The position numbers and the translations under genes are program-made. Below are positions 7,579 through 15,733 of a stretch of DNA of 34,167 nucleotides, piece after piece. Position 1 is the stretch's first letter. Each line of letters opens with the position of its first letter. A model generated the notes under the pieces. That model saw only the letters and a list, made by a program, of their open reading frames with translations, was not told where the DNA came from and searched no databases. The DNA lies in contig JBBQSV010000007.1 of assembly GCA_038213615.1 (NCBI GenBank), forward strand, positions 1 through 34,167, written 5' to 3'. This stretch comes from JBBQSV01 sp038213615 (lineage in GTDB: Bacteria > Patescibacteriota > Saccharimonadia > Saccharimonadales > OMJO01).

Positions 7579-10500
7579 ATGAAACGCTATTCTTACGGAA
7601 CCGACATTGCCGACTTTGACGCTGTGCGTTTGGCTATTGCCAGCCCCCAGGACATCCTGGATTGGAGCCACGGCGAAGTCTATAAACCAGAAACTATTAA
7701 CTACCGAACCCAAAAACCAGAACGCGACGGATTGTTCTGTGAACGTATTTTTGGACCTGTCAAAGACATCAACCCACATGACACCAAGTACAAAGGCGTT
7801 CGCTCACGCGAAGCCGCTGTCGACAAAAACGGCGAAATCGTCACCAAGAGCATTGTGCGACGTGAACGTATGGGCCACATTAGCTTGGCTAGTCCAGTTG
7901 CTCACATTTGGTTCTTACGTGGTACGCCATCAGCCATCGGTCTATTACTGGGTATGACTGTTAAAAACCTAGAACGTATTGCTTACTTTGCTAGCTACAT
8001 CATCAAATCAGTAGATGACGACAAGCGGATCAAGAAACTGGCTGATAAAGAAGCCGAATTTGCAGCTGCTCAGCAGGCTGTAAAGGCTCGCTACGAAAAA
8101 GAAGCCGCTGCCGAAGGTGCCAATATCAAGGCTTTGGCCGAGATGCAAACCAAAGAACTAGAAGAAATCACTGGTGAATTTGAAATAGTCAAAGCTCAGA
8201 TTGATGGCTTGCAAAAGCTAGCCTTGATCAACGAGACCGACTATCGTGGTCTGCCAGATGACCTGCGCGACCTAATAACAGTCGGCATGGGTGGCAACTC
8301 TCTAAAAGATTTGCTAGAAGAAATTGACCTAAAAGACCTAATTGCTCAGCTAGAAGCAGAGTCCGAAGGCGCCAAGGGCCAGCGTAAAAAGAAGCTAATG
8401 AAGCGCCTGCGTTTACTAGAAAGCATGCAAAAAGCTGGCATCAAGCCCAGCAGCATGTGTGTCAGCGTTTTGCCAGTTATCCCCCCAGACCTTCGCCCAA
8501 TGGTGCAGTTAACTGGTGGCCGATTTGCCACTAGTGACTTGAACGACCTATACCGTCGTGTCATCAACCGTAACAACCGTCTGAAAAAACTAATCGAGCT
8601 AAATGCTCCAGAAGTAATTCGTCGTAACGAACAACGTATGTTGCAAGAAGCCGTGGACGCTTTGATAGACAACAACAATGCTCGTAGTGGTCGTGCCGTA
8701 GCAGCTACCGGCCAGCGTCGCCGCCTAAAGAGCCTTAGCGATATGCTAAAAGGTAAACAAGGTCGTTTCCGTCAGAACCTACTTGGTAAGCGCGTGGACT
8801 ACTCTGGCCGTTCAGTTATTGTGGCTGGTCCAGAACTAAAGATTTTTCAGTGTGGCCTGCCAAAAATGATGGCTCTAGAGCTATTCAAGCCATTCGTCAT
8901 GGGTTGGCTAATCACTAACGAACACGCTCACAACATTCGTAGTGCTACCCGCATGATCGAGGCCGGTGAAATAGTAGTTTGGGACGCTTTGGACCAGGTT
9001 ATTAAGGGCAAGTATGTACTGCTAAACCGTGCGCCATCATTGCACCGACTCAGCATCCAGGCTTTCCAGCCAGTACTTATAGAGGGCAAGGCTATTCAGT
9101 TGCACCCACTAGTTTGTAAGGGCTTCAACGCCGACTTTGATGGTGACCAAATGGCTGTGCACTTACCACTATCTGACGCCGCTCAGGCCGAGGCTCGCGA
9201 CATCATGTCTAGCAGTCACAACCTTCTAAAACCGGCTGATGGCTCGCCAATATTGCACATTGAGCAGGACATCGTTTTGGGTTGTTACTACCTAACTTAC
9301 CAACGACCTGGCACTGGCGACAAGATTGTTCATTCGTTCAAAGACGTCGCCGAGGCAGTTATGGCTCACGATGCCAACGCCATCACTCTGCAAGACAACA
9401 TCAATGTTATCTTCCGTGGTGAGCTACGCAAGACTACATTGGGACGATGTTTGTTTAACGAACTGTTCCCAGATGACTTCCCGTACCTGAACGAGGCTAT
9501 GACCAAAAAGAAACTTGGTGCCGCTATGGCTTTGGTATACGCCACATATGGCCAGGCCAAGACTGCAGACATTGCTGATGACCTCAAAACTCTAGGCTTT
9601 GAATACGCCACTAAGTCTGGCCTGTCTGTAGGTATCGAGGACTTAGGCGAAGTTAAGGGCCTAGAAAAAATGATCGCAGCTGGCGAAAAACGCGCCGCTG
9701 AAATTAGTGAACAATTCCAGTCTGGTTTCATTACCGACGAAGAGCGCTACCGTCTGACCGTAGACACCTGGTTAGACACTGACGCCCAAGTGCAAGCAGC
9801 GCTTAGCGAACAATTCGTAAACGAAGACACCTCTATGGCTATCGCCGCTATCTCTGGTGCTCGGGGTAGTATCGGCCAGGTCAAAATGACCGTCGGAACA
9901 GTAGGTATCCAGGCTGACGCCACCGGTAGAGCTATTGAGTTGCCAGTGCGGAGTAGCTATAAATCTGGTCTTTCACCACTAGAATACTTTACGGCTGCCC
10001 GTGGTGCCCGTAAGGGATTGATCGACACCGCTCTAAAGACTGCCGACTCTGGTTACCTAACTCGTCGTTTGGTTGATGTGTCCCAAGACGTTTTCACCCT
10101 TGATGGTGATGAATCTCACGACCCTGGTTTTGCCATGTACCGTGCCGATGCCGAGCAAATTGGTGTTAGCTACGGTTCGCGCCTAGCTGGTCGTTTTACT
10201 GCCGAAAAGGTCAAAAACTACATCAAGTCCGGACAGCTAATTACACCAGCTGTAGCTGCTCTTATTGATGCCGACAGCGAACTTGATGGTGTCAAAATCA
10301 TGAGTGCTCTAAGCTGTAGCAGCGTGCATGGCATAGATCAAAAGTCCTACGGACTTGATCCAGCTACTGGTCAACTAGTAGCTGATCACCACCCAGTAGG
10401 AGTCATCGCCGCCCAGAGTATCGGTGAGCCTGGCACCCAGCTAACGCTTCGTACTTTCCACGCCGGTGGTGTAGCCGGTGGTGACATTACCAGTGGTTTG

Positions 10501-11394
10501 CCACGTGTAGAAGAATTGTTCGAGGCCCGCTTGCCTAAGGGTCAGGCCTACCTTAGCGAAGTTGTCGGAACTGTCTCGCTTAGCGAAGAGGGCGACCAAT
10601 ACATTGTCCAGATAGCCGTAGATGGCACCGAAAAGATAGAGCTAAAACTAGAAGGCCGCACTGCGCGGGTCAAAAACAATGCCGAAGTTAACATTGGTGA
10701 TGTACTAGCCGCCAAAGACGATCAAGCCGATCCACTAACTTCACCAATTGCTGGTAAGGTTCAGGTCAAAAAGATGTCTATCATTGTCACGCCAAACCAA
10801 GACAGCGTCGTCCGCTACGAAATTCCTGGGTTCAAACAGATCACTGTCAAAAAGGGTGAGCGAGTAGTCGCTGGCCAACGTTTGACCAACGGTTCTATCA
10901 ACCTGCATGACCTCATGCGCTTGCAGGGCATCGAGGCCACTCAGCGTTACATCATGAACGAGGTTTTGGGCATCTTTGCCAGCCAAGGTCAGAACATTGC
11001 CGACAAGCACCTAGAGATCATTGTCCGCCAGATGTTTAGCCGTGTTCAGATCGATGAAAGTGGTGATAGCGAGTTTGTAACTGGCGATGTGGTCAGCAAA
11101 CTAGCCGCTGTTGAAACTAACGAAAAACTGAACAGCGAAAAGAAGAAACCTGCTGTTTACACTCAGTTGCTGCTAGGTATTACCAAGGCCAGCTTGAGTA
11201 CTGATTCGTTCCTGAGTGCAGCTAGTTTCCAGGACACTACCCGTGTACTGATTGCTGCCGCCACCAGTGGCAAGGTCGACAAATTGTTTGGCCTGAAAGA
11301 GAACGTGATCTTGGGCCGCCGTATCCCAGTGGGTACGGGTGTGATCCGCGAAGAAATAAAACCAGAGGAAGAACTGGTTGCAACAGAGGAGTAA
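7579..11394 (+). CDS. rpoC: DNA-directed RNA polymerase subunit beta' lacking both zinc sites
   Basis: Catalytic subunit of RNA polymerase, 1271 aa. The start is the ATG at 7579, one base after the rpoB stop and preceded by GGGGAGG; a longer open frame from 7480 overlaps rpoB and is not used. The Mg-binding NADFDGD is at residues 517-523, and the rudder/switch region VDYSGRSVI and the bridge/trigger-proximal GVIAAQSIGEPGTQLT are intact. The N-terminal zinc-ribbon region aligns without gaps to the E. coli protein, but its four cysteines are Pro66, Asp68, Val81 and Asn84. At the second zinc site only Cys913 is retained; the other ligands are Glu845, Asp920 and Ser923. A coiled-coil-rich stretch (about 150-290) precedes the clamp helices. 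Confidence 0.98.
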   Translation: MKRYSYGTDIADFDAVRLAIASPQDILDWSHGEVYKPETINYRTQKPERDGLFCERIFGPVKDINPHDTKYKGVRSREAAVDKNGEIVTKSIVRRERMGHISLASPVAHIWFLRGTPSAIGLLLGMTVKNLERIAYFASYIIKSVDDDKRIKKLADKEAEFAAAQQAVKARYEKEAAAEGANIKALAEMQTKELEEITGEFEIVKAQIDGLQKLALINETDYRGLPDDLRDLITVGMGGNSLKDLLEEIDLKDLIAQLEAESEGAKGQRKKKLMKRLRLLESMQKAGIKPSSMCVSVLPVIPPDLRPMVQLTGGRFATSDLNDLYRRVINRNNRLKKLIELNAPEVIRRNEQRMLQEAVDALIDNNNARSGRAVAATGQRRRLKSLSDMLKGKQGRFRQNLLGKRVDYSGRSVIVAGPELKIFQCGLPKMMALELFKPFVMGWLITNEHAHNIRSATRMIEAGEIVVWDALDQVIKGKYVLLNRAPSLHRLSIQAFQPVLIEGKAIQLHPLVCKGFNADFDGDQMAVHLPLSDAAQAEARDIMSSSHNLLKPADGSPILHIEQDIVLGCYYLTYQRPGTGDKIVHSFKDVAEAVMAHDANAITLQDNINVIFRGELRKTTLGRCLFNELFPDDFPYLNEAMTKKKLGAAMALVYATYGQAKTADIADDLKTLGFEYATKSGLSVGIEDLGEVKGLEKMIAAGEKRAAEISEQFQSGFITDEERYRLTVDTWLDTDAQVQAALSEQFVNEDTSMAIAAISGARGSIGQVKMTVGTVGIQADATGRAIELPVRSSYKSGLSPLEYFTAARGARKGLIDTALKTADSGYLTRRLVDVSQDVFTLDGDESHDPGFAMYRADAEQIGVSYGSRLAGRFTAEKVKNYIKSGQLITPAVAALIDADSELDGVKIMSALSCSSVHGIDQKSYGLDPATGQLVADHHPVGVIAAQSIGEPGTQLTLRTFHAGGVAGGDITSGLPRVEELFEARLPKGQAYLSEVVGTVSLSEEGDQYIVQIAVDGTEKIELKLEGRTARVKNNAEVNIGDVLAAKDDQADPLTSPIAGKVQVKKMSIIVTPNQDSVVRYEIPGFKQITVKKGERVVAGQRLTNGSINLHDLMRLQGIEATQRYIMNEVLGIFASQGQNIADKHLEIIVRQMFSRVQIDESGDSEFVTGDVVSKLAAVETNEKLNSEKKKPAVYTQLLLGITKASLSTDSFLSAASFQDTTRVLIAAATSGKVDKLFGLKENVILGRRIPVGTGVIREEIKPEEELVATEE

Positions 11395-11424
11395 ATCTGT
11401 TAAGGTTAACCCTTGTAACATTAA

Positions 11425-11485
11425 GTAATCCGAGCCGCAGGGTCTAGGCATAGCCCTCCGCAGCAGCAGATTACAAGACTTTTTT
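11425..11485 (+). promoter_or_regulatory. Structured spacer before rpsL, possible attenuator
   Basis: GTAATC (11425-11430) pairs with GATTAC (11469-11474) as a closing stem. Inside it, AGGG (11439-11442) pairs with CCCT (11454-11457), extended by GC/GC past a 2-nt bulge. Six T residues follow at 11480-11485, directly before AGGAG and the rpsL ATG. The T-run begins 5 nt after the stem, so a classical terminator is doubtful, but a regulatory mRNA fold between rpoC and rpsL is plausible. Confidence 0.35.
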
Positions 11486-11495
11486 AGGAGAATAA

Positions 11496-11909
11496 ATGCC
11501 CACAGTCAGTCAACTAGTCAGAAAGCCCCGCATCAAGGTGACGCACAAAAGTAAGTCGCCGGCTTTGCAGCGCGTGGTTAACAACCTAAAGACCAAAAAC
11601 TACGAAAAGCCATCGCCATTCAAACGTGGTGTTTGCGTAAAAGTAACTACCAAGACTCCCAAAAAGCCAAACTCTGCCCTACGTAAGGTTGCTCGCGTGC
11701 GCCTAACCAACGGCTACGAAGTGTGGGCTTACATCGGTGGCGAAGGCCACAACCTGCAAGAGCACGCCGTGGTTACTATTCGCGGTGGCCGTGTCAAAGA
11801 TTTGCCCGGTGTTCGTTACCACGTAGTTCGTGGCAGTCTAGACCTCCAGGGTGTGGCTGACCGCAAACGCGGCCGTAGCAAATACGGAACCAAGAAAGCG
11901 AGCAAATAA
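11496..11909 (+). CDS. rpsL: 30S ribosomal protein S12
   Basis: Decoding-centre protein of the small subunit, 137 aa. KKPNSALRK carries the lysine whose substitution gives streptomycin resistance, in wild-type form here. VKDLPGVRYH carries the second resistance lysine and the aspartate that is methylthiolated in many bacteria. Compared with the 124-residue E. coli protein there are about ten extra residues near positions 28-40 (NNLKTKNYEKPS), as in several S12 lineages. AGGAG lies 6 nt before the ATG. Its stop overlaps the rpsG start (TAATG), giving translational coupling. Confidence 0.98.
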   Translation: MPTVSQLVRKPRIKVTHKSKSPALQRVVNNLKTKNYEKPSPFKRGVCVKVTTKTPKKPNSALRKVARVRLTNGYEVWAYIGGEGHNLQEHAVVTIRGGRVKDLPGVRYHVVRGSLDLQGVADRKRGRSKYGTKKASK

Positions 11910-12388
11910 TGCCACGCAAAAAGACCGCCTCACTAATTCGTGATATTCCAGCTGACCGCCTGTACAACAGCGTTATGGTTCAACGTTTGATCAACCGTGT
12001 CATGCTAAACGGCAAAAAACAGATCGCCGAACGACTAGTTTATGGTGGCATGCAAAAAGCTGCCGAAAAGCTAAAACTAGACAACCCTCTAGATGTATTT
12101 GAACAAGCCATGAAGAACATTCAGCCGCACATGGAGACTCGCTCTAGGCGCGTGGGTGGTGCTAACTATCAGATCCCGTTTGAGGTCAAAGGTCAGCGGC
12201 AGACTCACTTAACTATGATGTGGTTTGTAGAAGCCGCTAGGTCACGCAAGGGCATGAGCATGGAAGACCGCATTGCGCTAGAACTGACAGAAGCCTACGA
12301 AAATGGCGGAAACGCTGTCAAAAAACGCGAAGACGTCCACAAAATGGCGGACGCTAACCGAGCCTTTGCTCACTTCGCGAGATTCTAG
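11909..12388 (+). CDS. rpsG: 30S ribosomal protein S7
   Basis: Nucleates folding of the 16S 3' major domain and lines the E-site. The product is 159 aa. Family features are RLINRVMLNGKK, the beta-hairpin region ETRSRRVGGANYQIP and the conserved WFVEAARSR. In E. coli, S7 represses its own operon through the rpsL-rpsG junction, but here the two genes overlap by one base, so that intercistronic regulatory site is absent. An orphan ORF begins 2 nt after its stop. Confidence 0.98.
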   Translation: MPRKKTASLIRDIPADRLYNSVMVQRLINRVMLNGKKQIAERLVYGGMQKAAEKLKLDNPLDVFEQAMKNIQPHMETRSRRVGGANYQIPFEVKGQRQTHLTMMWFVEAARSRKGMSMEDRIALELTEAYENGGNAVKKREDVHKMADANRAFAHFARF

Positions 12389-12390
12389 TT

Positions 12391-12693
12391 ATGGTCGAAG
12401 CTGAACATACTAGCCTATTAGCGCTGCATAGTTTAGATAGCCTCACTCAAGAATTTGCTCTTTTCCCAAAGGATGATACTACCGAGCCTGTAGCTGGGCA
12501 ATGGGCAGATTATTTAAGACAGAATCCGGAATACGTGGATACAGGATACTACAAAGCTGCAGCTCGATATTTTGCAGAAGGCGGTCGTCAAACGTGCGAT
12601 GGGTTGGATGAAAATCGGCAGAGATTAGCAGGAACCCTAATAAGAATTACATTTGACGACGAGCAGTTAATACAAATGGGGCATCAGATATAA
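12391..12693 (+). CDS. Hypothetical 100-aa protein inserted between rpsG and fusA
   Basis: Not recognised. It begins 2 nt after the rpsG stop (TAG-TT-ATG) with no own Shine-Dalgarno, and ends 19 nt before fusA, so it sits inside the str operon and must share its mRNA. The product is acidic and soluble-looking, with an aromatic/helical centre (GYYKAAARYFAEGG, residues about 52-65) and a beta-like end (LIRITFDDEQLIQMG). It has no membrane segment or metal motif. Codons such as AGA and TTA are used more than in rpsG and fusA. It is probably a lineage-specific gene; its function cannot be read from sequence. Confidence 0.62.
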   Translation: MVEAEHTSLLALHSLDSLTQEFALFPKDDTTEPVAGQWADYLRQNPEYVDTGYYKAAARYFAEGGRQTCDGLDENRQRLAGTLIRITFDDEQLIQMGHQI

Positions 12694-12712
12694 ATAAGGT
12701 AAACAGGGAATT

Positions 12713-14800
12713 ATGGCAGCAAAAAAATACGCACTAGATAAAATTAGGAACTTGGGCATCATTGCTCATATTGATGCTGGCAAAACCACTACCACCGAAG
12801 GCATCCTTTACCGCACCGGGCTAAACCACAAGATTGGTGCTGTGCACGACGGCGAAACCACCACTGACTGGATGGCTCAGGAACGCGAGCGCGGCATCAC
12901 CATTGTGGCCGCATCTGTTACTTGCTTTTGGGATGACCATCAGATCAACATTATCGACACGCCTGGCCACATTGACTTTACTGTAGAGGTAGAGCGATCT
13001 TTGCGTGTGCTAGACGGTGCTTGCGTGGTGTTTGACGGCAAAATGGGCGTAGAAAGCCAATCAGAAACCGTCTGGCGCCAGGCCGACAAATACGGCGTGC
13101 CCCGCATTTGCTTTATCAACAAGATCAACCAAACCGGTGGTGACTTCTACAAATCGCTAGACTCTATCCACAATCGCCTAACCAAAAGGGCCTTTCCTAT
13201 CCACTTGCCAATCGGTTTCGAGCAAGCCATCAACGGCATCGTTGACCTAGTAGAAATGAAGGCCTTCACCTACAAAGACTTCACCGACAAAGCTTTGGTA
13301 GAAGCAGAGATTCCGGCCGACATGATGGATCAAGTCAAAAAATACCGTAGTCTACTAATAGAAAACGCCGTAGCTGAAGACGAAAAGATGCTAGAAAAGT
13401 ACTTTGAAGTTGGTGAGGAAGGCTTATCTACAGAAGAAATCAAACAAGCTGTCCGTACCGCTACCCTAACCGGTAAGTTCTTTGCAGTTACCGGCGGCGA
13501 TGGCCGTGGTGTGATTGTAGAAAAGGTCCTAGACCTGGTAAACGATTACCTGCCCAGCCCCTTAGACCGTAATAGTACTTGGGGCACTCACCCTAAAACT
13601 GGTGATGAGATCGAGCGCAAACCAAGCGAGTCTGAGCCGTTCTCTGCCTTAGCTTTCAAAATTACCACCGACCCATTTGTTGGTAAGCTAGCCTACTTCC
13701 GCGTCTATTCTGGCAAAATCGTCGCTGGCAGTTATGTTCTAAATAGTAGCACCGGCGAAAAAGAGCGCATTGGCCGTATTGTGCGACTGCAGGCCGACAA
13801 GCGAGAAGACGTCACAGAAGTCGACGCTGGTGACATTGCCGCCATTGTGGGGCTAAAGGGCACCACCACCGGGCACACATTGTGTGACCCAACTAATCCA
13901 ATTGTGCTAGAAAGCATCACCTTCCCAGAACCACCAGTATCTATCGCCATCGAACCCAAAACCAAGGCCGACCAAGAAAAAATGAGCCTAGCCCTGCAGC
14001 GCCTAGCAGAAGAAGATCCAACGTTTAGAATCCGCGTAGATGACGAAACAGGCCAGACTATCATCAGCGGCATGGGCGAATTACACCTAGAAATCATCGT
14101 AGACCGCATGAAGCGCGAATTTGATGTAGAAGCCAACATTGGTCAGCCACAGGTTGCCTACCGCGAGACCATCCGCAAAGACGGCGTAGAAGTTCAGGGC
14201 AAGTTCATCCGACAATCCGGTGGCCGTGGCCAATATGGTGACGTATGGTTGCGCCTGAGCCAAAACGAAGCCGGCAAAGGCTACGAATTCATTAACGCCA
14301 TCAAGGGCGGTGTCATCCCTAGTGAATACATCAAGCCAGTTAACGAAGGCATCATAGAAGCCATGAGTAACGGTGTTTTGGCTGGCTACCCAGTGGTAGA
14401 CATCAAGGCCGAGCTGTATTTTGGTAGCTATCACGACGTAGACAGTAGTGAGATGGCCTTTAAAATTGCCGGTTCTATGGCCCTGCAAGAAGGTGTCAAG
14501 AAAGCTAGCCCCGTACTTCTAGAGCCCATCATGAAAGTCGTGGTTGTAACCCCAGAAGAGTTCATGGGCGACGTCATCGGTGATCTCAACAGTAAACGTG
14601 GCCGTGTAGAGTCTATGGAAGATCTAAACAATAACGTCAAACAAATCACCGCCTTTGTACCACTTGGCGAGATGTTCGGCTACACCACCAATTTACGAAG
14701 TATGACTCAAGGCCGCGCTGGCTCTAGCATGGAGCTAGACCACTACGCCGATGTACCAAGCCACGTAGCAGAAGCCATAATTGCCAAAAACGCCAAGTAG
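12713..14800 (+). CDS. fusA: Elongation factor G with altered base-specificity motifs
   Basis: Translocase that moves tRNAs and mRNA after peptide transfer. The product is 695 aa, normal length, in the str operon. G1 AHIDAGKTT, switch I ERERGITI and G3 DTPGHIDF are canonical, and domains II-V look complete (RQSGGRGQYGD, KGGVIPSEYI, GSYHDVDSSE). G4 is N136-K137-I138-N139 instead of NKxD; codon 139 is AAC at 13127-13129. The G5 segment, usually GSAFKNKG, reads VTGGDGRG at 259-266 and is one residue shorter. In related GTPases an Asp-to-Asn change in NKxD shifts preference from guanosine to xanthosine nucleotides, so base recognition here must differ. The nearby tuf keeps both motifs. The identity is certain; the meaning of the changes is not. 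Confidence 0.97.
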   Translation: MAAKKYALDKIRNLGIIAHIDAGKTTTTEGILYRTGLNHKIGAVHDGETTTDWMAQERERGITIVAASVTCFWDDHQINIIDTPGHIDFTVEVERSLRVLDGACVVFDGKMGVESQSETVWRQADKYGVPRICFINKINQTGGDFYKSLDSIHNRLTKRAFPIHLPIGFEQAINGIVDLVEMKAFTYKDFTDKALVEAEIPADMMDQVKKYRSLLIENAVAEDEKMLEKYFEVGEEGLSTEEIKQAVRTATLTGKFFAVTGGDGRGVIVEKVLDLVNDYLPSPLDRNSTWGTHPKTGDEIERKPSESEPFSALAFKITTDPFVGKLAYFRVYSGKIVAGSYVLNSSTGEKERIGRIVRLQADKREDVTEVDAGDIAAIVGLKGTTTGHTLCDPTNPIVLESITFPEPPVSIAIEPKTKADQEKMSLALQRLAEEDPTFRIRVDDETGQTIISGMGELHLEIIVDRMKREFDVEANIGQPQVAYRETIRKDGVEVQGKFIRQSGGRGQYGDVWLRLSQNEAGKGYEFINAIKGGVIPSEYIKPVNEGIIEAMSNGVLAGYPVVDIKAELYFGSYHDVDSSEMAFKIAGSMALQEGVKKASPVLLEPIMKVVVVTPEEFMGDVIGDLNSKRGRVESMEDLNNNVKQITAFVPLGEMFGYTTNLRSMTQGRAGSSMELDHYADVPSHVAEAIIAKNAK

Positions 14801-14853
14801 GTATAACTTTTGTTACTTAGGGACGCCCAACTAGTACCCTTGAGAGATAAAAT

Positions 14854-15000
14854 ATGACTTTTAGATTACAGACATCTGCCGAACACTGTTATGCTGCATC
14901 AACATGCGAGCATCGTGGCTCTGCTCTCGAGCAGTTTGTTCATGGTAAAAAAAAACGGCAAAGGGGATTGCGCTGGCCAGGATGGCCGTGCCTTCGGTAA
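14854..15000 (+). other. 48-codon open frame leading into an A9 run, possible 5' part of the kinase-like gene
   Basis: ATG at 14854 opens a frame of 48 codons starting MTFRLQTSAEHCYAAST that reaches nine consecutive A residues at 14947-14955 and then runs to TAA at 14998. In the -1 frame the sequence is open from 14949 straight into the kinase-like ORF. One extra A, or a -1 slip on the A-run, would fuse the two frames and add about 43 residues. It could be an assembly or homopolymer error, a genuine slippage site, or chance. A weak promoter TTGAGA (14840-14845) / TAGATT (14862-14867) overlaps the ATG, which argues somewhat against the long form. Confidence 0.35.
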
Positions 15001-15590
15001 TTCGTACCGCTATAGTTCGTTACCTACAACAAGACTCATGGCCATTCTCTGATGATGTAGTAAGTCCCGGCATTCGAGCCTATGGAGGGGAGTGTCTGAT
15101 CTATAGAATGCGAGGCCATGATGATAGGGGCGAAATGTGCATTAAACGATATCACTTCGCGGGTCTAGAGTCAGCAAAAGCTCAGCTTGAGAGTAAAGTT
15201 AGCAAGCATAAACTATACGAACAATACTTTGGGCGACTGGTCACTCCAACAAGCTATATACTTGCTGCTAATGAGTTTAGAACTGGAGGTTCGGTGGTTA
15301 TTGGTGTCCAGCCACTAGTAGAGGGTTCAGATATGTTTGAGGTTGGGCTGGCAAATGCCAACCCCTCAGACCTGAGCCTGCTTATGGTTGGTATTCATGC
15401 TATGCAAGAGCAACGAGGTTTAGTACCAGATTTAGGTAGGGGTAATGTGCTAGTTGATGCCAAGAATGGTCGTATTAACATCGTAGATATCGGACATCTT
15501 TACAGTACCTCAGATTACAAATCGATTCCGGGGAGTACTCGGAATTCCTTGGCTATTATTGAAGAGTGGCCCATACCAACCGCTGTCTAG
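14982..15590 (+). CDS. Protein-kinase-fold-like protein between fusA and tuf
   Basis: About 202 aa if the ATG at 14982 is used. The order of motifs matches a compact protein-kinase/APH-type fold. A strand pair ECLIYRM...EMCIKRY places Lys55 as the ATP-binding lysine. A hinge-like GVQPLVEGSDMFEVG (about 108-122) follows, then a helix and the catalytic-loop-like RGLVPDLGRGNVL with Asp150 and Asn155. INIVDIG at 165-171 places Asp169 at the DFG position. HRD is replaced by VPD and the glycine loop is weak. The C-lobe is short, as in small antibiotic-kinase-like or lipopolysaccharide-kinase-like families. The substrate is unknown. No good Shine-Dalgarno lies before the ATG, and an upstream frame may extend it. 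The fold is inferred from motifs only. Confidence 0.55.
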   Translation: MAVPSVIRTAIVRYLQQDSWPFSDDVVSPGIRAYGGECLIYRMRGHDDRGEMCIKRYHFAGLESAKAQLESKVSKHKLYEQYFGRLVTPTSYILAANEFRTGGSVVIGVQPLVEGSDMFEVGLANANPSDLSLLMVGIHAMQEQRGLVPDLGRGNVLVDAKNGRINIVDIGHLYSTSDYKSIPGSTRNSLAIIEEWPIPTAV

Positions 15591-15633
15591 GTGATTGCCA
15601 AAGATAGCAAAGAAGTTGTGACCAAAGACACAA

Positions 15634-15658
15634 GACCCTTTACAAACTTCTTAGGGTC
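15634..15658 (+). terminator. Hairpin between the kinase-like gene and tuf
   Basis: GACCCT (15634-15639) and AGGGTC (15653-15658) form a perfect 6-bp stem with a 13-nt loop. There is no T-tract after it. It could be a weak terminator for the kinase-like gene or part of the tuf leader region. Confidence 0.35.
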
Positions 15659-15733
15659 AGTTAAAATACATCGGTAACTCGCATGAGCTTGTGTTGCTTG
15701 TGCTAAATTATTAGTAAACTATAGGAGAAAACA

